64,000 bases of DNA from CAVRUZ01 sp963724495 (GCA_963724495.1 CAVRUZ010000008.1:124001-188000); one strand, 5' to 3'. Shown: positions 37,078 to 47,393, counted from the first letter of the stretch. Numbers and translations: made by a program. Notes: a model not told the origin generated them from the letters alone.

Positions 37078-39231
37078 TCAGGTGGTGTGCGCGTCCGGGT
37101 TGTCCCAGTAGTACAGCTCCGGGTCGTAGACGGCCGGCGACGGGTAGATCCACGGGTTCGTCCAGCCACCCAGCGCGAGGTTCTCGCGCCGCGGGATGTT
37201 GCGCAGGTCGGGGTGCTGCACGATGGCCTGCGGATAGTTCGCCACGACGCCGTAGAAGAACGGTCCCTCGTTGATGTGGATCTTGTAGATCTCCCACACC
37301 TGCGCCAACTGCTTGGTCGGGTCCGTCTCCACTCGTGCCGCGTCCAGGGTGTCGTGCAGCTTCGCGATGGTCTCGCTCAGCGGCAGCTTGTCCTCCTTGA
37401 CGGTGAACGGCGGAGTCCGCTTCCAAGGCTCCTGGGACAGCTGTGCCTCGCTCTTCAAGGTGTCTGGCGCCGACGTGCGCATGTTGTACGCCTGCCCCGA
37501 CAGCGGTGCCCAGTGCCCCGTCTCCACCGGTACGACCCAGCCCGGGTAGATGAACGGGCTGCAGTCGCCGACCTCCCACGCGTTGGTGCTGTTCAACTGT
37601 CCGCGCCCCCACTTGTCGCCGAACGTCGTCGGCGCAGTGGGGCTCAGCTTGGTCTTGACGCCGACCGCGTTCCAGTCACGTGCGAGCTGGGTGGCCTTGG
37701 CGACGTGTTCCTTGGTGGCGTCGGCGGGGTAGTCGAGGTTGATCTGGATCACGCCCCCGTCCGGATACTCCCGGAACCCGTCGCTGCCGGCCTTCAGCCC
37801 GAGCTCGTCGAGCATCGACTTGGCCTTGGCCTGGTCGAACTCCAGCCAGGCGTCGCGCCATTGGGCGTAGATCTGCTTGGCCTCGTCGTTCACCTGGAAG
37901 CTCGACCCTTTGGGGCTCAGGGTGCCCGAGGTCAATTCGCCCTGCTCGAAGTAGATGGTCTTCTTCGCCTCAGGCCGGTTGTAGGCATGCGAGAGCGCGA
38001 CCCGGAACTCCTTCTTGCCGATCAGGTCGCGCAGCTTCTTGTCCGGGTGCTCGTGGTTGAAGAACGTGATCGACCCGGTGCCCGAGCCGGAGTCCCAGGT
38101 GTAGACCTGGATCTTCCCCCCGGACTCGGCTGCCTTCAGCTGCTGGAAGTCGGCAAGGGTCAGCGAGCTGTGCGGGCCATGCACGTAGCTGAACTTGCCC
38201 GTGGTGATCTGTACCTTCTGCACCTGCGCGTCGGCGGTCACCAACCACTGGACCGTGTCGAGGTACGGCAACTGGTCGCCGTCCTTGCTGACCACGTAGT
38301 AGTAGGGGTTGCGCTCCCAGACCGTGGTCTGCCCCTCCTTGTACGACTTGACGTGCCAGGCAGCCATCGTCGGGTAGTCAGGATTCTGGTTCCAACGCAG
38401 CTTCAGGTCATGCTTGGTGACCCAGTCGCCCGACTTGGCATCCAGCGACTTGTTGTACTTGGGGTGGAACTGCTTCATGTAGTGCTTGGGCACCATCCAG
38501 CGGGGCCCGATGTCGATGCCGTTGACCCAGGCCGCGATCCGCTCGACGGTCGCCGGGGCGGGGTTCTTGAACTGCAGCTTCAGCGTGAGCTTGTCGGGAG
38601 CAGTGACCTCAGCGACCTCGTCCTTCCCGTCGCGGGTGTCGATGGGCGGGCTGTCTGCCTGCTCCTCGTTGAGGACCATGTCCTCCCACCAGTACATGAT
38701 GTCGTCGGTGGACCAAGGTTCGCCGTCGGACCACCTGAGCCCCTCGCGGAAGTGGAAGGTGAACGTCGTGAAGTCGGCACTCGCCTCCCACTTCTCGGCG
38801 AGGCCCGGCCCGACGTCGAGGCCGTCGTTGAGCGCCCGCAGCATCGAGAACCCGTAGCAGTACTCATACGGGTGATAGTTGTCCGATGCGACCATCGTCA
38901 TCGTGATGAGGCCGCCGTACTTGCCCTGGCTGGGCCAGTTGTGTGGCAGCACGTAGGGGTTTGCCGGGATCCGCTCCTCGAGCGCGGGCAGCTTGCCCGA
39001 TTCCACCAGCTGAGTGAGCATCGGCGCCTCTTGGAACTTGGCCGGCTTGGCCATGACCTCCTGGGCCGAGCCCTTGCCACCCGCGGCGGTGCCGCCGGTA
39101 CCGGCGTCGCCGGTGCCACCGGTGTCGTCACCACCACAGTTGGCGAGGAGCATCGTGCCGGCGGCTGCGGCACCGGCACCCAACAGCAAGTGCCGGCGGC
39201 TCACGCCGGACGTTGTCGCTTCTGAACTCAT
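37078..39231 (-). CDS. ABC transporter substrate-binding lipoprotein, family 5 (paralogue 1)
   Basis: A 717-residue family-5 (peptide/oligosaccharide type) binding protein. RR at residues 12-13, a hydrophobic stretch and the lipobox LLANC with Cys about 32 indicate a Tat-exported lipoprotein. Family-5 segments include GPGLAEKWEASADFTTFTFHFREGLRWSDGEPWSTDDIMYWWED and FRVALSHAYNRPE. It is closely similar to the next two binding proteins on this strand. No oligopeptide permease or ATPase gene is in the window. The sugar context suggests an oligosaccharide ligand. Confidence 0.9.
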   Translation of the reverse strand: MSSEATTSGVSRRHLLLGAGAAAAGTMLLANCGGDDTGGTGDAGTGGTAAGGKGSAQEVMAKPAKFQEAPMLTQLVESGKLPALEERIPANPYVLPHNWPSQGKYGGLITMTMVASDNYHPYEYCYGFSMLRALNDGLDVGPGLAEKWEASADFTTFTFHFREGLRWSDGEPWSTDDIMYWWEDMVLNEEQADSPPIDTRDGKDEVAEVTAPDKLTLKLQFKNPAPATVERIAAWVNGIDIGPRWMVPKHYMKQFHPKYNKSLDAKSGDWVTKHDLKLRWNQNPDYPTMAAWHVKSYKEGQTTVWERNPYYYVVSKDGDQLPYLDTVQWLVTADAQVQKVQITTGKFSYVHGPHSSLTLADFQQLKAAESGGKIQVYTWDSGSGTGSITFFNHEHPDKKLRDLIGKKEFRVALSHAYNRPEAKKTIYFEQGELTSGTLSPKGSSFQVNDEAKQIYAQWRDAWLEFDQAKAKSMLDELGLKAGSDGFREYPDGGVIQINLDYPADATKEHVAKATQLARDWNAVGVKTKLSPTAPTTFGDKWGRGQLNSTNAWEVGDCSPFIYPGWVVPVETGHWAPLSGQAYNMRTSAPDTLKSEAQLSQEPWKRTPPFTVKEDKLPLSETIAKLHDTLDAARVETDPTKQLAQVWEIYKIHINEGPFFYGVVANYPQAIVQHPDLRNIPRRENLALGGWTNPWIYPSPAVYDPELYYWDNPDAHTT

Positions 39232-39394
39232 GCCTTACCTCTTTCGCGTCAGGGGCACACGTCGATGGTCTGGCACCCGCGACGCGCTGTCTTGCCGGCC
39301 GCACCCGCTCGGTCACGCACCGCCACGGTGGCCAACCTCGACATCTTCACCCAAACGGCTCGAGTTGAGCCCTGTCGGCACGGTCGCGAATCGA

Positions 39395-39450
39395 CAACAA
39401 TTCGAACTCAATCGGCCGAATTGTGACAACTTTGGCAATTTTTGCCATCG
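39395..39450 (-). promoter_or_regulatory. AT-rich island with inverted repeats upstream of paralogue 1
   Basis: This 56-base stretch is strikingly AT-rich for the window. It contains TGGCAA-TTT-TTGCCA (39433-39447) and, nearby, ACAATTCG/CGAATTGT and CAATCGGCCGAATTG repeats. It lies in the 266-base gap before paralogue 1, so it is the best place for a separate promoter and repressor sites for that gene. The promoter boxes are not clear. Confidence 0.5.
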
Positions 39451-39497
39451 CAAGAGCCGGCTCAGGAGTCCCTGCCCTGGCTCAGGTGCAGCGACGG

Positions 39498-41652
39498 TCA
39501 AGCGCTGTGCTCCCCGGGGTTGTCCCAGAAGTAGGTCTCGGGGTCGTAGACCGCCGGTGAGGGAAGCTGCCAGGGATTGGTGCACCCGCCGAGTGACAGG
39601 TTCTCCCGTCGGGGGATGTTGCGCAGGTCGGGATGCTGCACGATCGCCTGGGGGTAGTTGGCCACGACCCCGATGAGGAACGGGCCCTCGTCGATGTGAA
39701 CCTTGTAGATGTCCCAGTTCGCGGCGAGCCGCTTGGTCTCGTCGAGTTCCACCAGCGCGGTGTCGACGATCTCCTGCAGCTTCGCGACCACGTCGCTGCC
39801 GGGAAAGTCGTCGTCGGGCACCGCGAACGGCGGAGTGCGCCGCCACGGAGTCTTCGCCAGTTGCGCCTCGTCACTCAACACCTCCGGTGAGGCGACCTTC
39901 ATCGCGTATGCCTGGCCACGCAGCGGCGCCCAGTGCGACGTGTCGACGGGCACGACCCAGCCGGGGAACGTCACCGGGAAACAGTCACTCGCCTCCCAGG
40001 CGTTGGTGGTCATCAGCTGGCCGTTCCCCCACCTGTCGCCGAACGTGGTGGGCGCGGTGGGGTTCAGCTTGGTCTGGATCCCCACCGCGTTCCAGTCACG
40101 CGCGAGCTGGGTGGCCTTGCTGATGTGCTCCTTGCTGGTGTCCGACGGATAGTCGAGTGTCAGCGAGATCTTCGTGCCACCACCCGGGTATTCGCGGAAC
40201 CCGTCGCCGTCGGTGTCCTTCACGTCCAGAGCGTCGAGCAGCTGCTTCGCCTTGTCCTGGTCGAACTCGATCCACGCGTCCCGCCACTGCGCGTACACCT
40301 TCTTGGCCTCGTCGTTCACCAGGAAGCTCGCGCCCTTGGTCCCGAGCGTTCCGGACGTCAGTTCGCCCTGCTCGAAGTAGATGGTCTTCTTCGCCTCGGG
40401 CCGGTTGTAGGCATGCGAGAGCGCGATCCTGAAGTCCTTCTTTCCGAGCAGCTCGCGCAGCTTGTCGTCCGGATGGTCGTGGTTGAAGAACGTGACCGAA
40501 CCGGTCCCGGAGCCGGAGTCCCAGGTGTAGACCTGGATCTTCCCACCGCTCTCCGCGGCCTTGAGCTGCTGGTAGTCCGCCAGCACCAGCGAGCTGTGCG
40601 GCCCGTGCACGTAGTCGAACTTGCCGGTCGTGATCTGGACCTTCTGCACCTGCGGGTCTGGCGTCACCAGCCACTGCACGTGGTCGAGGTAGGGCAACTG
40701 GTCGCCGTCCTTGGTGACGCAGTAGTAGTAGGGGTTGCGCTCCCACATCGTGGTCTGCCCGTCCTTGAACGACTTGACCCGCCAACCGGTCATGGTCGGG
40801 CAGTCGGGATTGGTGAGCCAGAACAGCTTCTGGTCGTGCAGCGTGGCCCAGGCGCCGTCCTTGGCGCTCGATCGCCTTGTTGTACTTGGGGTGGAACTGC
40901 TTGGCGTAGTGCTTGGGCACCGACCAGCGACCGCCGAGCAGGCACCCCTTGACCCACGTGGTGATGCGTTCCATCGTGAACGGGGCCGGGTTCTTGAAGG
41001 TCAGCTTCATGGTGTAGTCGTCCGGCGCGGTGAGGGTGGCGACCTCGGCCTTGCCGTCGCGGCACGGGTCTGGCGGTGTCTCGGTCTGCTGCTCGTTGAG
41101 CACCATGTCCTCCCACCAGTACATGACGTCCTCGGTAGTCCACGGCTCACCGTCTGACCACTTCAGCCCCTTGCGGAAGTGGAAGGTGAACTCCTTCTGG
41201 TCGGCGCTGACCTCCCACTTCTCAGCGAGGCCCGGTCCGATGTCGAGCCCGTCGTTGAGGAAGCGGGTGGGCGACGGGCCGTACATGTATTCGAACATGC
41301 ACCAGTTGTCCGATGACGAGATGGTCATGTGCACGAGCCCGCCGTACTTGCCTCTCGTCACCCAGTTGTGCGGGACCACGTACGGGTTCTCCGGCAGCCG
41401 GTCCTCGACCTTCGGCAGCTTCCCGGACTTGACGAGGTCGGCGAGCATCGGCGCCTCGGTGAACGACGACGGCTTCGGCAGCACGTCCGACGGCGAGCCC
41501 TTGGCGCCCGTCGCGCCCGCCTGCCCGTCGCTCGCGCCGGGAGTGTTGCCGGCGTCGTCACCGCAGTTGGCGAGCAGCATCGTTCCTGCGACGGCGGCGG
41601 CGGTCCCGAGCAGAACCTGCCGACGGCCCACTTCACCTGGACGTGCGGACAT
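39498..41652 (-). CDS. ABC transporter substrate-binding lipoprotein, family 5 (paralogue 2), one frameshift
   Basis: Once one base is removed at the GG of 40863-40864, the gene encodes 717 residues, the same length as paralogue 1 and alignable end to end (for example IQVYTWDSGSGTG and ALSHAYNRPEAKKTIYFEQGELTSGTL are shared). RR at 10-11 and LLANC with Cys about 30 again mark a Tat-type lipoprotein. ATG 41652 is used because AAGGAGG lies six bases upstream. It has its own 261-base leader and may be transcribed apart from the GH127 gene. Confidence 0.87.
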
Positions 41653-41844
41653 CGTCATCCTCCTTGGCAGGTCGGGTACATGCGGTCGCGCAGGTGCGCC
41701 AGTCACCGGATCACCATGGCGTTCCGGGCCATGGTCGACTGGCGCGACAAACCTCCATCAACTCCGAAGTGTGCACAACCGGTGACCATCCGTCGCCATT
41801 CGCGACCCGGTCGCTGCCTGATGCGGTCGCGATACATGCAGTCC

Positions 41845-41861
41845 GGGCGGGCAAACCGCCC
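41845..41861 (-). terminator. Small hairpin between GH127 and paralogue 2
   Basis: GGGCGG - GCAAA - CCGCCC forms a compact stem-loop 52 bases downstream of the GH127 stop. It may end the upstream transcript, leaving paralogue 2 under its own promoter. No T tract is present. Confidence 0.4.
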
Positions 41862-41913
41862 ACGCCGGCGCATTGCGGCACCCCGAGAGACCCGGCTGCA
41901 TGTTCGGCGCGGC

Positions 41914-43827
41914 TCACTCCACCGGGATCCAGACACGCATCGCCCCGAGCCCGCGGTTGGCCCACAGCGGATAGGGAACAAGCGTCAGCGTGACCGGCTG
42001 GCCGTCGCCAACGGATGGCGGCGATACCGGCACGTACGGCCAGCCCGGCGCGGCGGCCGCATGCACCGTCGCCTGCAGTTCGAGCAGCGGCAGGTCGGTT
42101 CCGAGGTCCGCCGGCTGCCGGGGCGAGTGCGTTGGCACGGCATCGGCGCGCACCGTCACCGAGGCCAGGTCGACACCGGGGTTGTCGGCCTCCTCGGCGC
42201 AGTAGACGAGGCCACCGGCCTCGACGGCGACGCACCCGCGCAGCGCATCGATCCGCGGGTCGGCGGCGAGCAGCTGCGGGCGGGCGTCGAGCGTCAGCGT
42301 GATCGCGTCGCCCACCAACCAGCTGCGGCTGACGGACAGGTACCGGCCGGGGACGGCGGTCAGTTCCTCGTCGCCCACCCGGGCGGTCGCCGTCCTGGCC
42401 CAGGACGGCACGCGCACGTGCACGGTCCCGCTGCCCGGCCCACTCGTGAGCGTGACGACCACGGTCGCCGTGCCATCGGTACCGGGCCCCGGAAGGTCGG
42501 ACTCGATGGACAGCTCCCGCTCCCCTGCCGTCACGGTCGCCGGGAACAACTGGTGCAGGAAGACGCTGGTCCCGTCGGCAGCGACCGATGCCAGGTACGC
42601 GCCCATCGATGCGTAGGTGCGCATGATGTTGGGCGGGCAGCAGGCGCAGTCGAACCACTCGCGCCGCTCGCCCGGATCGGCGCCCTCGGCGTGATCGGAC
42701 CTGCGCTGCAGGGGATTCACGTAGAAGTAGCGCCCACCGTCGACCGAGGTCGACGCGACCAGACTGTTCACGAGCGTCCGCTCGATCACCTCCGCGAACC
42801 GCGGTTCGCCGGTGGCGAGCAGCAGCCGCCAGCACAGTTGAATGCTCGCGATCGCCGCGCAGGTCTCGTTGTATGCACGGTCGGGCGGCAGCTCGAACCG
42901 GTCACCGAAGGACTCACGCGAGTGCCGGCTGCCCACTCCCCCGGTGATGGCGGTCTTGGTGGCGATCATGTCGTCCATCCGCCGGATGACCGCGTCGAGC
43001 AGGCCCTGGTCCCCGGTTTCCACTGCGACGTCGACCACGCCGGCGTCGAAGTAGAGCGCGCGGACCGCGTGTCCCAGCAAAGAATCCTGCTCCGCCGCCG
43101 GTCGAGCGTCGGTGTAGTAGCTGGGGTCGGCAGGCGAGATCGTCGCGTGCCCCCGCGCGTCCACGAACCACCGCGCGAGCTCGAGGTGACGGCGATCGCC
43201 GGTGCATCGGAAGAGTTCGACAAGTGCCGACTCGATCACCGGATGCCCGTCCAGGCCGCGATTCAGGTCGGCGCCGAAGGTCGCCTCCAGATGGCCGGCC
43301 ACCGACGTGGCGATGCCGAGCCAGGCGTCGTCGCCGGTGGCCCGGCGGGCGGCGACCGCCGCCTGGATGAGGTGGCCCATGCAGTAGTGCTCGTGGCCGT
43401 TGCGCAGATTCTCGTAGCGGGGCAGCGAATGCGACTGCACATAGGAGTTGACGTAGCCGTCGTCGCACTGGGCGGCCGACACCAGCCCGGCGGCCATGGC
43501 CAGCCACTCCGGCCCGTCGGCGCCGCCACTCCGGCCGGCCTCCCAGGCGACCGCCTCGGCGTACTTGTACAGGTCGGAGTCCATGAACAGCGGCCCCCGG
43601 TAGGAGCCTGTACCGGTGCCCGCGGCGAGCGCGAGGTCGTCGAGGTTCCCCGCCTCAGCCAGCCGGTCGCGCCCCGACGGGATGCTGGCCCGGCCGTTGA
43701 CCTGCTGGCGATCGGCGAGCAGGCCGCGTGTCAGCTTCACCGCGTCCAGGCCGAGCGGCCGACTGACCGACAGCGCCTGAGGTGTCGGCACGCAGGGTGC
43801 GATCGGGGTCGAAGCGGTTGCGGTCAC
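41914..43827 (-). CDS. GH127-family glycoside hydrolase, probable beta-L-arabinofuranosidase
   Basis: A 637-residue enzyme with an (alpha/alpha)6 barrel followed by a beta-sandwich. Diagnostic segments are AYNETCAAIASIQLCWRLL (about residue 320, zinc-ligand/acid Glu) and FDCACCPPNIMRTYASMGAYLAS (about residue 393), which holds the Cys nucleophile and Zn-binding cysteines of GH127. Also visible is GHEHYCMGHLIQAAVA. No signal peptide is present, so it likely trims imported arabino-oligosaccharides. GAGGAGAT precedes GTG 43827. Neighbours include an alcohol dehydrogenase and binding proteins on the same strand. Confidence 0.9.
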   Translation of the reverse strand: MTATASTPIAPCVPTPQALSVSRPLGLDAVKLTRGLLADRQQVNGRASIPSGRDRLAEAGNLDDLALAAGTGTGSYRGPLFMDSDLYKYAEAVAWEAGRSGGADGPEWLAMAAGLVSAAQCDDGYVNSYVQSHSLPRYENLRNGHEHYCMGHLIQAAVAARRATGDDAWLGIATSVAGHLEATFGADLNRGLDGHPVIESALVELFRCTGDRRHLELARWFVDARGHATISPADPSYYTDARPAAEQDSLLGHAVRALYFDAGVVDVAVETGDQGLLDAVIRRMDDMIATKTAITGGVGSRHSRESFGDRFELPPDRAYNETCAAIASIQLCWRLLLATGEPRFAEVIERTLVNSLVASTSVDGGRYFYVNPLQRRSDHAEGADPGERREWFDCACCPPNIMRTYASMGAYLASVAADGTSVFLHQLFPATVTAGERELSIESDLPGPGTDGTATVVVTLTSGPGSGTVHVRVPSWARTATARVGDEELTAVPGRYLSVSRSWLVGDAITLTLDARPQLLAADPRIDALRGCVAVEAGGLVYCAEEADNPGVDLASVTVRADAVPTHSPRQPADLGTDLPLLELQATVHAAAAPGWPYVPVSPPSVGDGQPVTLTLVPYPLWANRGLGAMRVWIPVE

Positions 43828-43892
43828 GGGATCTCCTCGTCGGTGATGGATGAACGCGATCGGCTCGCCAGGTGGGGCCGAGACCAGGGCGG

Positions 43893-44933
43893 TCAGGGGA
43901 TCAGGAGGATCTTGCGCATTCCGGGTGGCCGCTGACGCAGCAGGTCGAAGGCCTGTCCCGCGTCGGCCAGCGGGAGACGGTGCGAGACCACCGCCGACAG
44001 GTTCAGGACTCCCTGTGCGTACAGGGCGATCACCTGGCGCCAGGCAGCCGGATCGGCACCCGCGTAGCCGCGCACGGTGAGGCTGCGCAAGACGATGTCG
44101 GTCAGGTCGTCGGCGTATCCGGGGGCCGGGGCGGCGGGCACGCCGCCGAGCAGCACCGTGCCACCCGGCCGGGCGGCTGCGAGAGCCCACCTGTGGGCCG
44201 ACGGGTCTGCGCTCGCTTCGACCACCAGGTCCGCACCCACGTCGTGAACCTCGCCAAGGGAGCCGCCGTCGACGGCGATCGCGGCGGTCGCACCCAGCTG
44301 AAGACCGTGGTCGAGACCGGTCCCCGGACCGACGATCACCAGCTCACGTGGCGAGGCGGCGACCAGTAACTGGACTGCAAGCAGGGCGAGGGTCCCGGTG
44401 CCGACGACGGCCACCCGAAGTCCCGGCCGCAGCCGGGCAGCGGGCGACAGCACGGCACCCGCCACGCACGCAGCCGGCTCGATGAGGGCCGTCGCCTGCG
44501 GATCGGCTGAACCCGAGGGCAGGACGTGCAGCAGGTGCGACGGAACGGTCAGGTAGCCGGCGAAGGCACCCGGCTCGGTGAACCCGGTCTCGGAGTAGCC
44601 GGTCTCGCACAGCGTCGTCTCCCCGGCCAGGCACCGGTCACAGGCCCGGCAGCCGCGGATCCCGGTGGCGACCACCGGGGTCCCGGGCTCGGGTCCCTCC
44701 ACACCGGGGCCGAGCCGCTCCACAACACCCGTCCACTCGTGCCCCGGCTGGACGGGGTAGCGGGTGAACCGGGCCGGGCGCTGCCCGTCGAGCAATTCCA
44801 GGTCGCTGCCGCAGATGCCGGCAGCCACCACGCGGACCAGCACCTCGCCGGATACCGGCTCCGGAACCGGACTGACTTCGACAGCAAGCGATCCCGGCTC
44901 GGAGATCATCACCCTGAGCATCGTCGGCAGCAT
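43893..44933 (-). CDS. Zinc-dependent alcohol/sugar dehydrogenase (MDR family)
   Basis: The 346-residue dehydrogenase has the catalytic zinc site ICGSDLEL and GHEWTGVV (about residue 66), the structural zinc cysteines in CRACDRCLAGETTLC, and a Rossmann segment VAVVGTGTLALLAVQLL. It oxidises an alcohol or sugar hydroxyl with NAD(P). Placed between GH127 and the binding proteins, a pentose or polyol such as L-arabinose is plausible. ATG 44933 is used, with ATG 44921 as an alternative start. Confidence 0.87.
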   Translation of the reverse strand: MLPTMLRVMISEPGSLAVEVSPVPEPVSGEVLVRVVAAGICGSDLELLDGQRPARFTRYPVQPGHEWTGVVERLGPGVEGPEPGTPVVATGIRGCRACDRCLAGETTLCETGYSETGFTEPGAFAGYLTVPSHLLHVLPSGSADPQATALIEPAACVAGAVLSPAARLRPGLRVAVVGTGTLALLAVQLLVAASPRELVIVGPGTGLDHGLQLGATAAIAVDGGSLGEVHDVGADLVVEASADPSAHRWALAAARPGGTVLLGGVPAAPAPGYADDLTDIVLRSLTVRGYAGADPAAWRQVIALYAQGVLNLSAVVSHRLPLADAGQAFDLLRQRPPGMRKILLIP

Positions 44934-44971
44934 CCGGCCTCAGTCGTCCACGGCGGGCGCCGCCACCTTCG

Positions 44972-47158
44972 TCAGATCGTGTGCTGCTCGGGATTGCTCC
45001 AGAAGTAGACCTCCGGGTCGTAGACCGCGGGGTTCGGGTGGCCCCACGGGTTGGTCATCCCGTTGAGGGCCAGGTTGTCCCTGGTCGGCAGGTTGCGCAG
45101 GTCCAGGTTGGCCACGATCACCGCGGGCACGTTGGACACGGTCCCCTGGAAGAACGGCCCCTTCTCGATGTGGATCTTGATGATCTCGTAGAACGCCTGG
45201 TTGCGCTTGAGCTCGTCGGGCTCGACCTTGGTCTGGTCGAGCAGGTCCCACAGCTGCTTGATGGGGCTGCCGTCTTCGGGACTGCGCCGCGGCGGCTTGC
45301 GCTTCCAGGGGTCGACGTCGGCCTCGCTGTTCTCGTCCGGAGTGCCGCGTACGCCGTACATCGTGCCCTGCAGCGGTGCCCACCTGCTCACCTCGATCGG
45401 TACGAGCCAGGACGGGTTCGTGAGCAGGCTGTTGGGTGGCCCGCTCACCTCCCAGTTCGAGTGCAGCATGTAGCTGCCGTTCGCCCAGCCGTCGTTGAAG
45501 CCTGTGGGCGCGACCGGGTTGACCACGCACTTGAGCCCGACCTTCCCCCAGTCGCGGCACAGCTGCGCGTCCTTGGCCTTGGTCTCTTCACCGGCATCTG
45601 CCGGGAGGTCGATGCGCATGGACAGCTTCTTGCCGTCGGGGAACTCGCGCATCCCGTCGCCGTCGGTGTCCTTCAGGCCGAGCTCGTCGAGAAGACCCTT
45701 GGCCTTCTCCACGTCATAGGCCACGTAGGAGTTCTTCCAGTCCTCGTAGTACTTCTTGCCTTCCTCGCTACCGACGAACTCGACGCCCTTGGGGCTGATG
45801 GTGCCCGTTGTGATCTCGCCCTGCTTGAAGTAGATCGACGACCGGGCTTCCTCACGGTTGAACGCGTGGCTCAAGGCCTGCCGGAACTTGGGTTCGTTGA
45901 ACAGTTCGCGGTAGTTGGCTTCCTTGTAGTCCAGGTTGGCGAACATCATCGAGCCGGTCCCCGTACCGGTGTCCCACAGCAGGACGCGGTAGTGGTTCTT
46001 CTCCGCAAGGCCCTGCAGCGTCTGCACGTCGGCGAGCGCCAAGCCGATGAACGGGCCATGGACGTAGTCGATCTGGCCGTTGCTGACCTGAACCTTGCTG
46101 ATCTTGGGATCCTGGACGACCGACATCAGGAGCTTGTCGACGTACGGCAACTGGTCGCCGTCCTTGCTGACCGCGTAGTAGTAGGGGTTGCGCTCCCACT
46201 GCAGCGACTTGCCCTCCTGCAGCGAAGTCAGCCGGAAGCCGGCCATGGTCGGGCACTTGGGCTGGCGCTTGTAGTCGCAGTTGACCTCGAACTCGCCTCC
46301 GACGATCGCCCAGTTGTCCTTGACGGCCTTGTTGTGCTTCGGATGGAAGTTCTTGGCGTAGTGGGCCGGCAACATCCAGACGGTGCCGTTCCCCTTGTAC
46401 CCGTTGACATAGCTCGCGAGCTTGGCTGGGAACAGAGCCGTCGGAGCGTCGAACGACACCTTCAGGGTGAGGTCGTCGACGGCCTCGAGCTTCATCGGTG
46501 TCCCGTTACCGGACTTGCAGTCGTCGGGAACGCCTGTCGATGGGGCGCCCTCGAAATTGGCCATGTCGTTCCACCAGAACATGATGTCGGCGGTGGACCA
46601 CGGCTGGCCGTCCGACCACTTGAGCCCCTTGCGGAAGTGGAGCGTCCACTCCGAGGCGTCCGCGTTGGCCTCCCACTTCTCGGCGAGACCCGGGCCGATC
46701 GTGTTGCCGTCGTTGAGCAGGCGCAGGATCGAGTAGCCATAGAAGTACTCGGCGATCGGGGCCGCCTGGTCGCCTGACGACCCAGCCACCTGCAACTTCA
46801 TCGTGCCGCCGTACTTCCCGCGCTCCACCCAGTTGTGCGGGATGACATAGGGGTTCTCCGGCAGGCGTTCCTCGAGCTTGGGGAGCTCTCCGGCCTTCAC
46901 CTGGTCTGCCAGCATGGGCGCCTCGGTCAGCGACCTCGGAGCCGTCAGCGGGGAGGTCGCCGAACCCTTCGCCGTCGACTGGGCGGCGCCGGTGTCACCC
47001 TCGTCCGCACCCCCGCCGCCGCAGGCGGCAAGGGCGAGCGCTCCGGCGCCGAGGCCGGCACCGGCGAGCACCTGCCGCCGGCTGATGCCAGCGGACACAA
47101 GTGGCGATGGTCCCCCAGCGGGCGTTCGTGTCGCGCCGGTAGCACTCTTACGGGTCAT
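44972..47158 (-). CDS. ABC transporter substrate-binding lipoprotein, family 5 (paralogue 3)
   Basis: A 728-residue family-5 binding protein with RR at 27-28, a hydrophobic segment and the lipobox ALAAC with Cys about 46. The core aligns with paralogues 1 and 2 (ENPYVIPHNWVERGKYGG, GPGLAEKWEANADASEWTLHFRKGLKWSDG) but is more divergent. GGAGG lies seven bases before ATG 47158. It is first in the minus-strand block, 38 bases before the alcohol dehydrogenase start, so those two are probably one transcript. No permease follows. Confidence 0.9.
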   Translation of the reverse strand: MTRKSATGATRTPAGGPSPLVSAGISRRQVLAGAGLGAGALALAACGGGGADEGDTGAAQSTAKGSATSPLTAPRSLTEAPMLADQVKAGELPKLEERLPENPYVIPHNWVERGKYGGTMKLQVAGSSGDQAAPIAEYFYGYSILRLLNDGNTIGPGLAEKWEANADASEWTLHFRKGLKWSDGQPWSTADIMFWWNDMANFEGAPSTGVPDDCKSGNGTPMKLEAVDDLTLKVSFDAPTALFPAKLASYVNGYKGNGTVWMLPAHYAKNFHPKHNKAVKDNWAIVGGEFEVNCDYKRQPKCPTMAGFRLTSLQEGKSLQWERNPYYYAVSKDGDQLPYVDKLLMSVVQDPKISKVQVSNGQIDYVHGPFIGLALADVQTLQGLAEKNHYRVLLWDTGTGTGSMMFANLDYKEANYRELFNEPKFRQALSHAFNREEARSSIYFKQGEITTGTISPKGVEFVGSEEGKKYYEDWKNSYVAYDVEKAKGLLDELGLKDTDGDGMREFPDGKKLSMRIDLPADAGEETKAKDAQLCRDWGKVGLKCVVNPVAPTGFNDGWANGSYMLHSNWEVSGPPNSLLTNPSWLVPIEVSRWAPLQGTMYGVRGTPDENSEADVDPWKRKPPRRSPEDGSPIKQLWDLLDQTKVEPDELKRNQAFYEIIKIHIEKGPFFQGTVSNVPAVIVANLDLRNLPTRDNLALNGMTNPWGHPNPAVYDPEVYFWSNPEQHTI

Positions 47159-47393
47159 GGATGCCTCCGTGGTACCGGGCAGGCGTAACCGCGCCTTCGT
47201 TGGCGCGCGCCAGCCCGGCTCAATCGGAAAAGTAACCCTGCCGCCCACATCGGGTCGAATCCGGCAGGCGCGACGGCCGCTGCTGGACACCAGCGACCGC
47301 CGCGGCAGGCTCGCCGGCCGCCGGCGGCACAATGCTCTCCAGCGGGCCGTTGCACCCTCGTCTCCCGAGCGTCCGCCGTGAGGAATGTCGTCC
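47159..47393. other. Divergent control region between paralogue 3 and the dehydratase operon
   Basis: This 235-base gap must hold promoters for both the minus-strand binding-protein block and the plus-strand dehydratase operon. I see only weak candidates: a CACAAT sequence near 47330 that could be a -10 for the plus strand, and a GGAAAAGTAA tract near 47225. No convincing operator palindrome is visible. Confidence 0.4.

Noticed and set aside
35644..39225. A very long plus-strand open frame (1193 codons) opposite the FAH and binding-protein genes
   Set aside because: It is antisense to clearly conserved proteins and has the Arg/Gly/Val/Leu-rich composition of a high-GC shadow frame without any recognisable domain.
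37078..47158. A complete oligopeptide (Opp/Dpp) transport operon
   Set aside because: Only binding proteins are present; no permease with the Opp signature and no ABC ATPase with Walker and LSGGQ motifs is encoded here.
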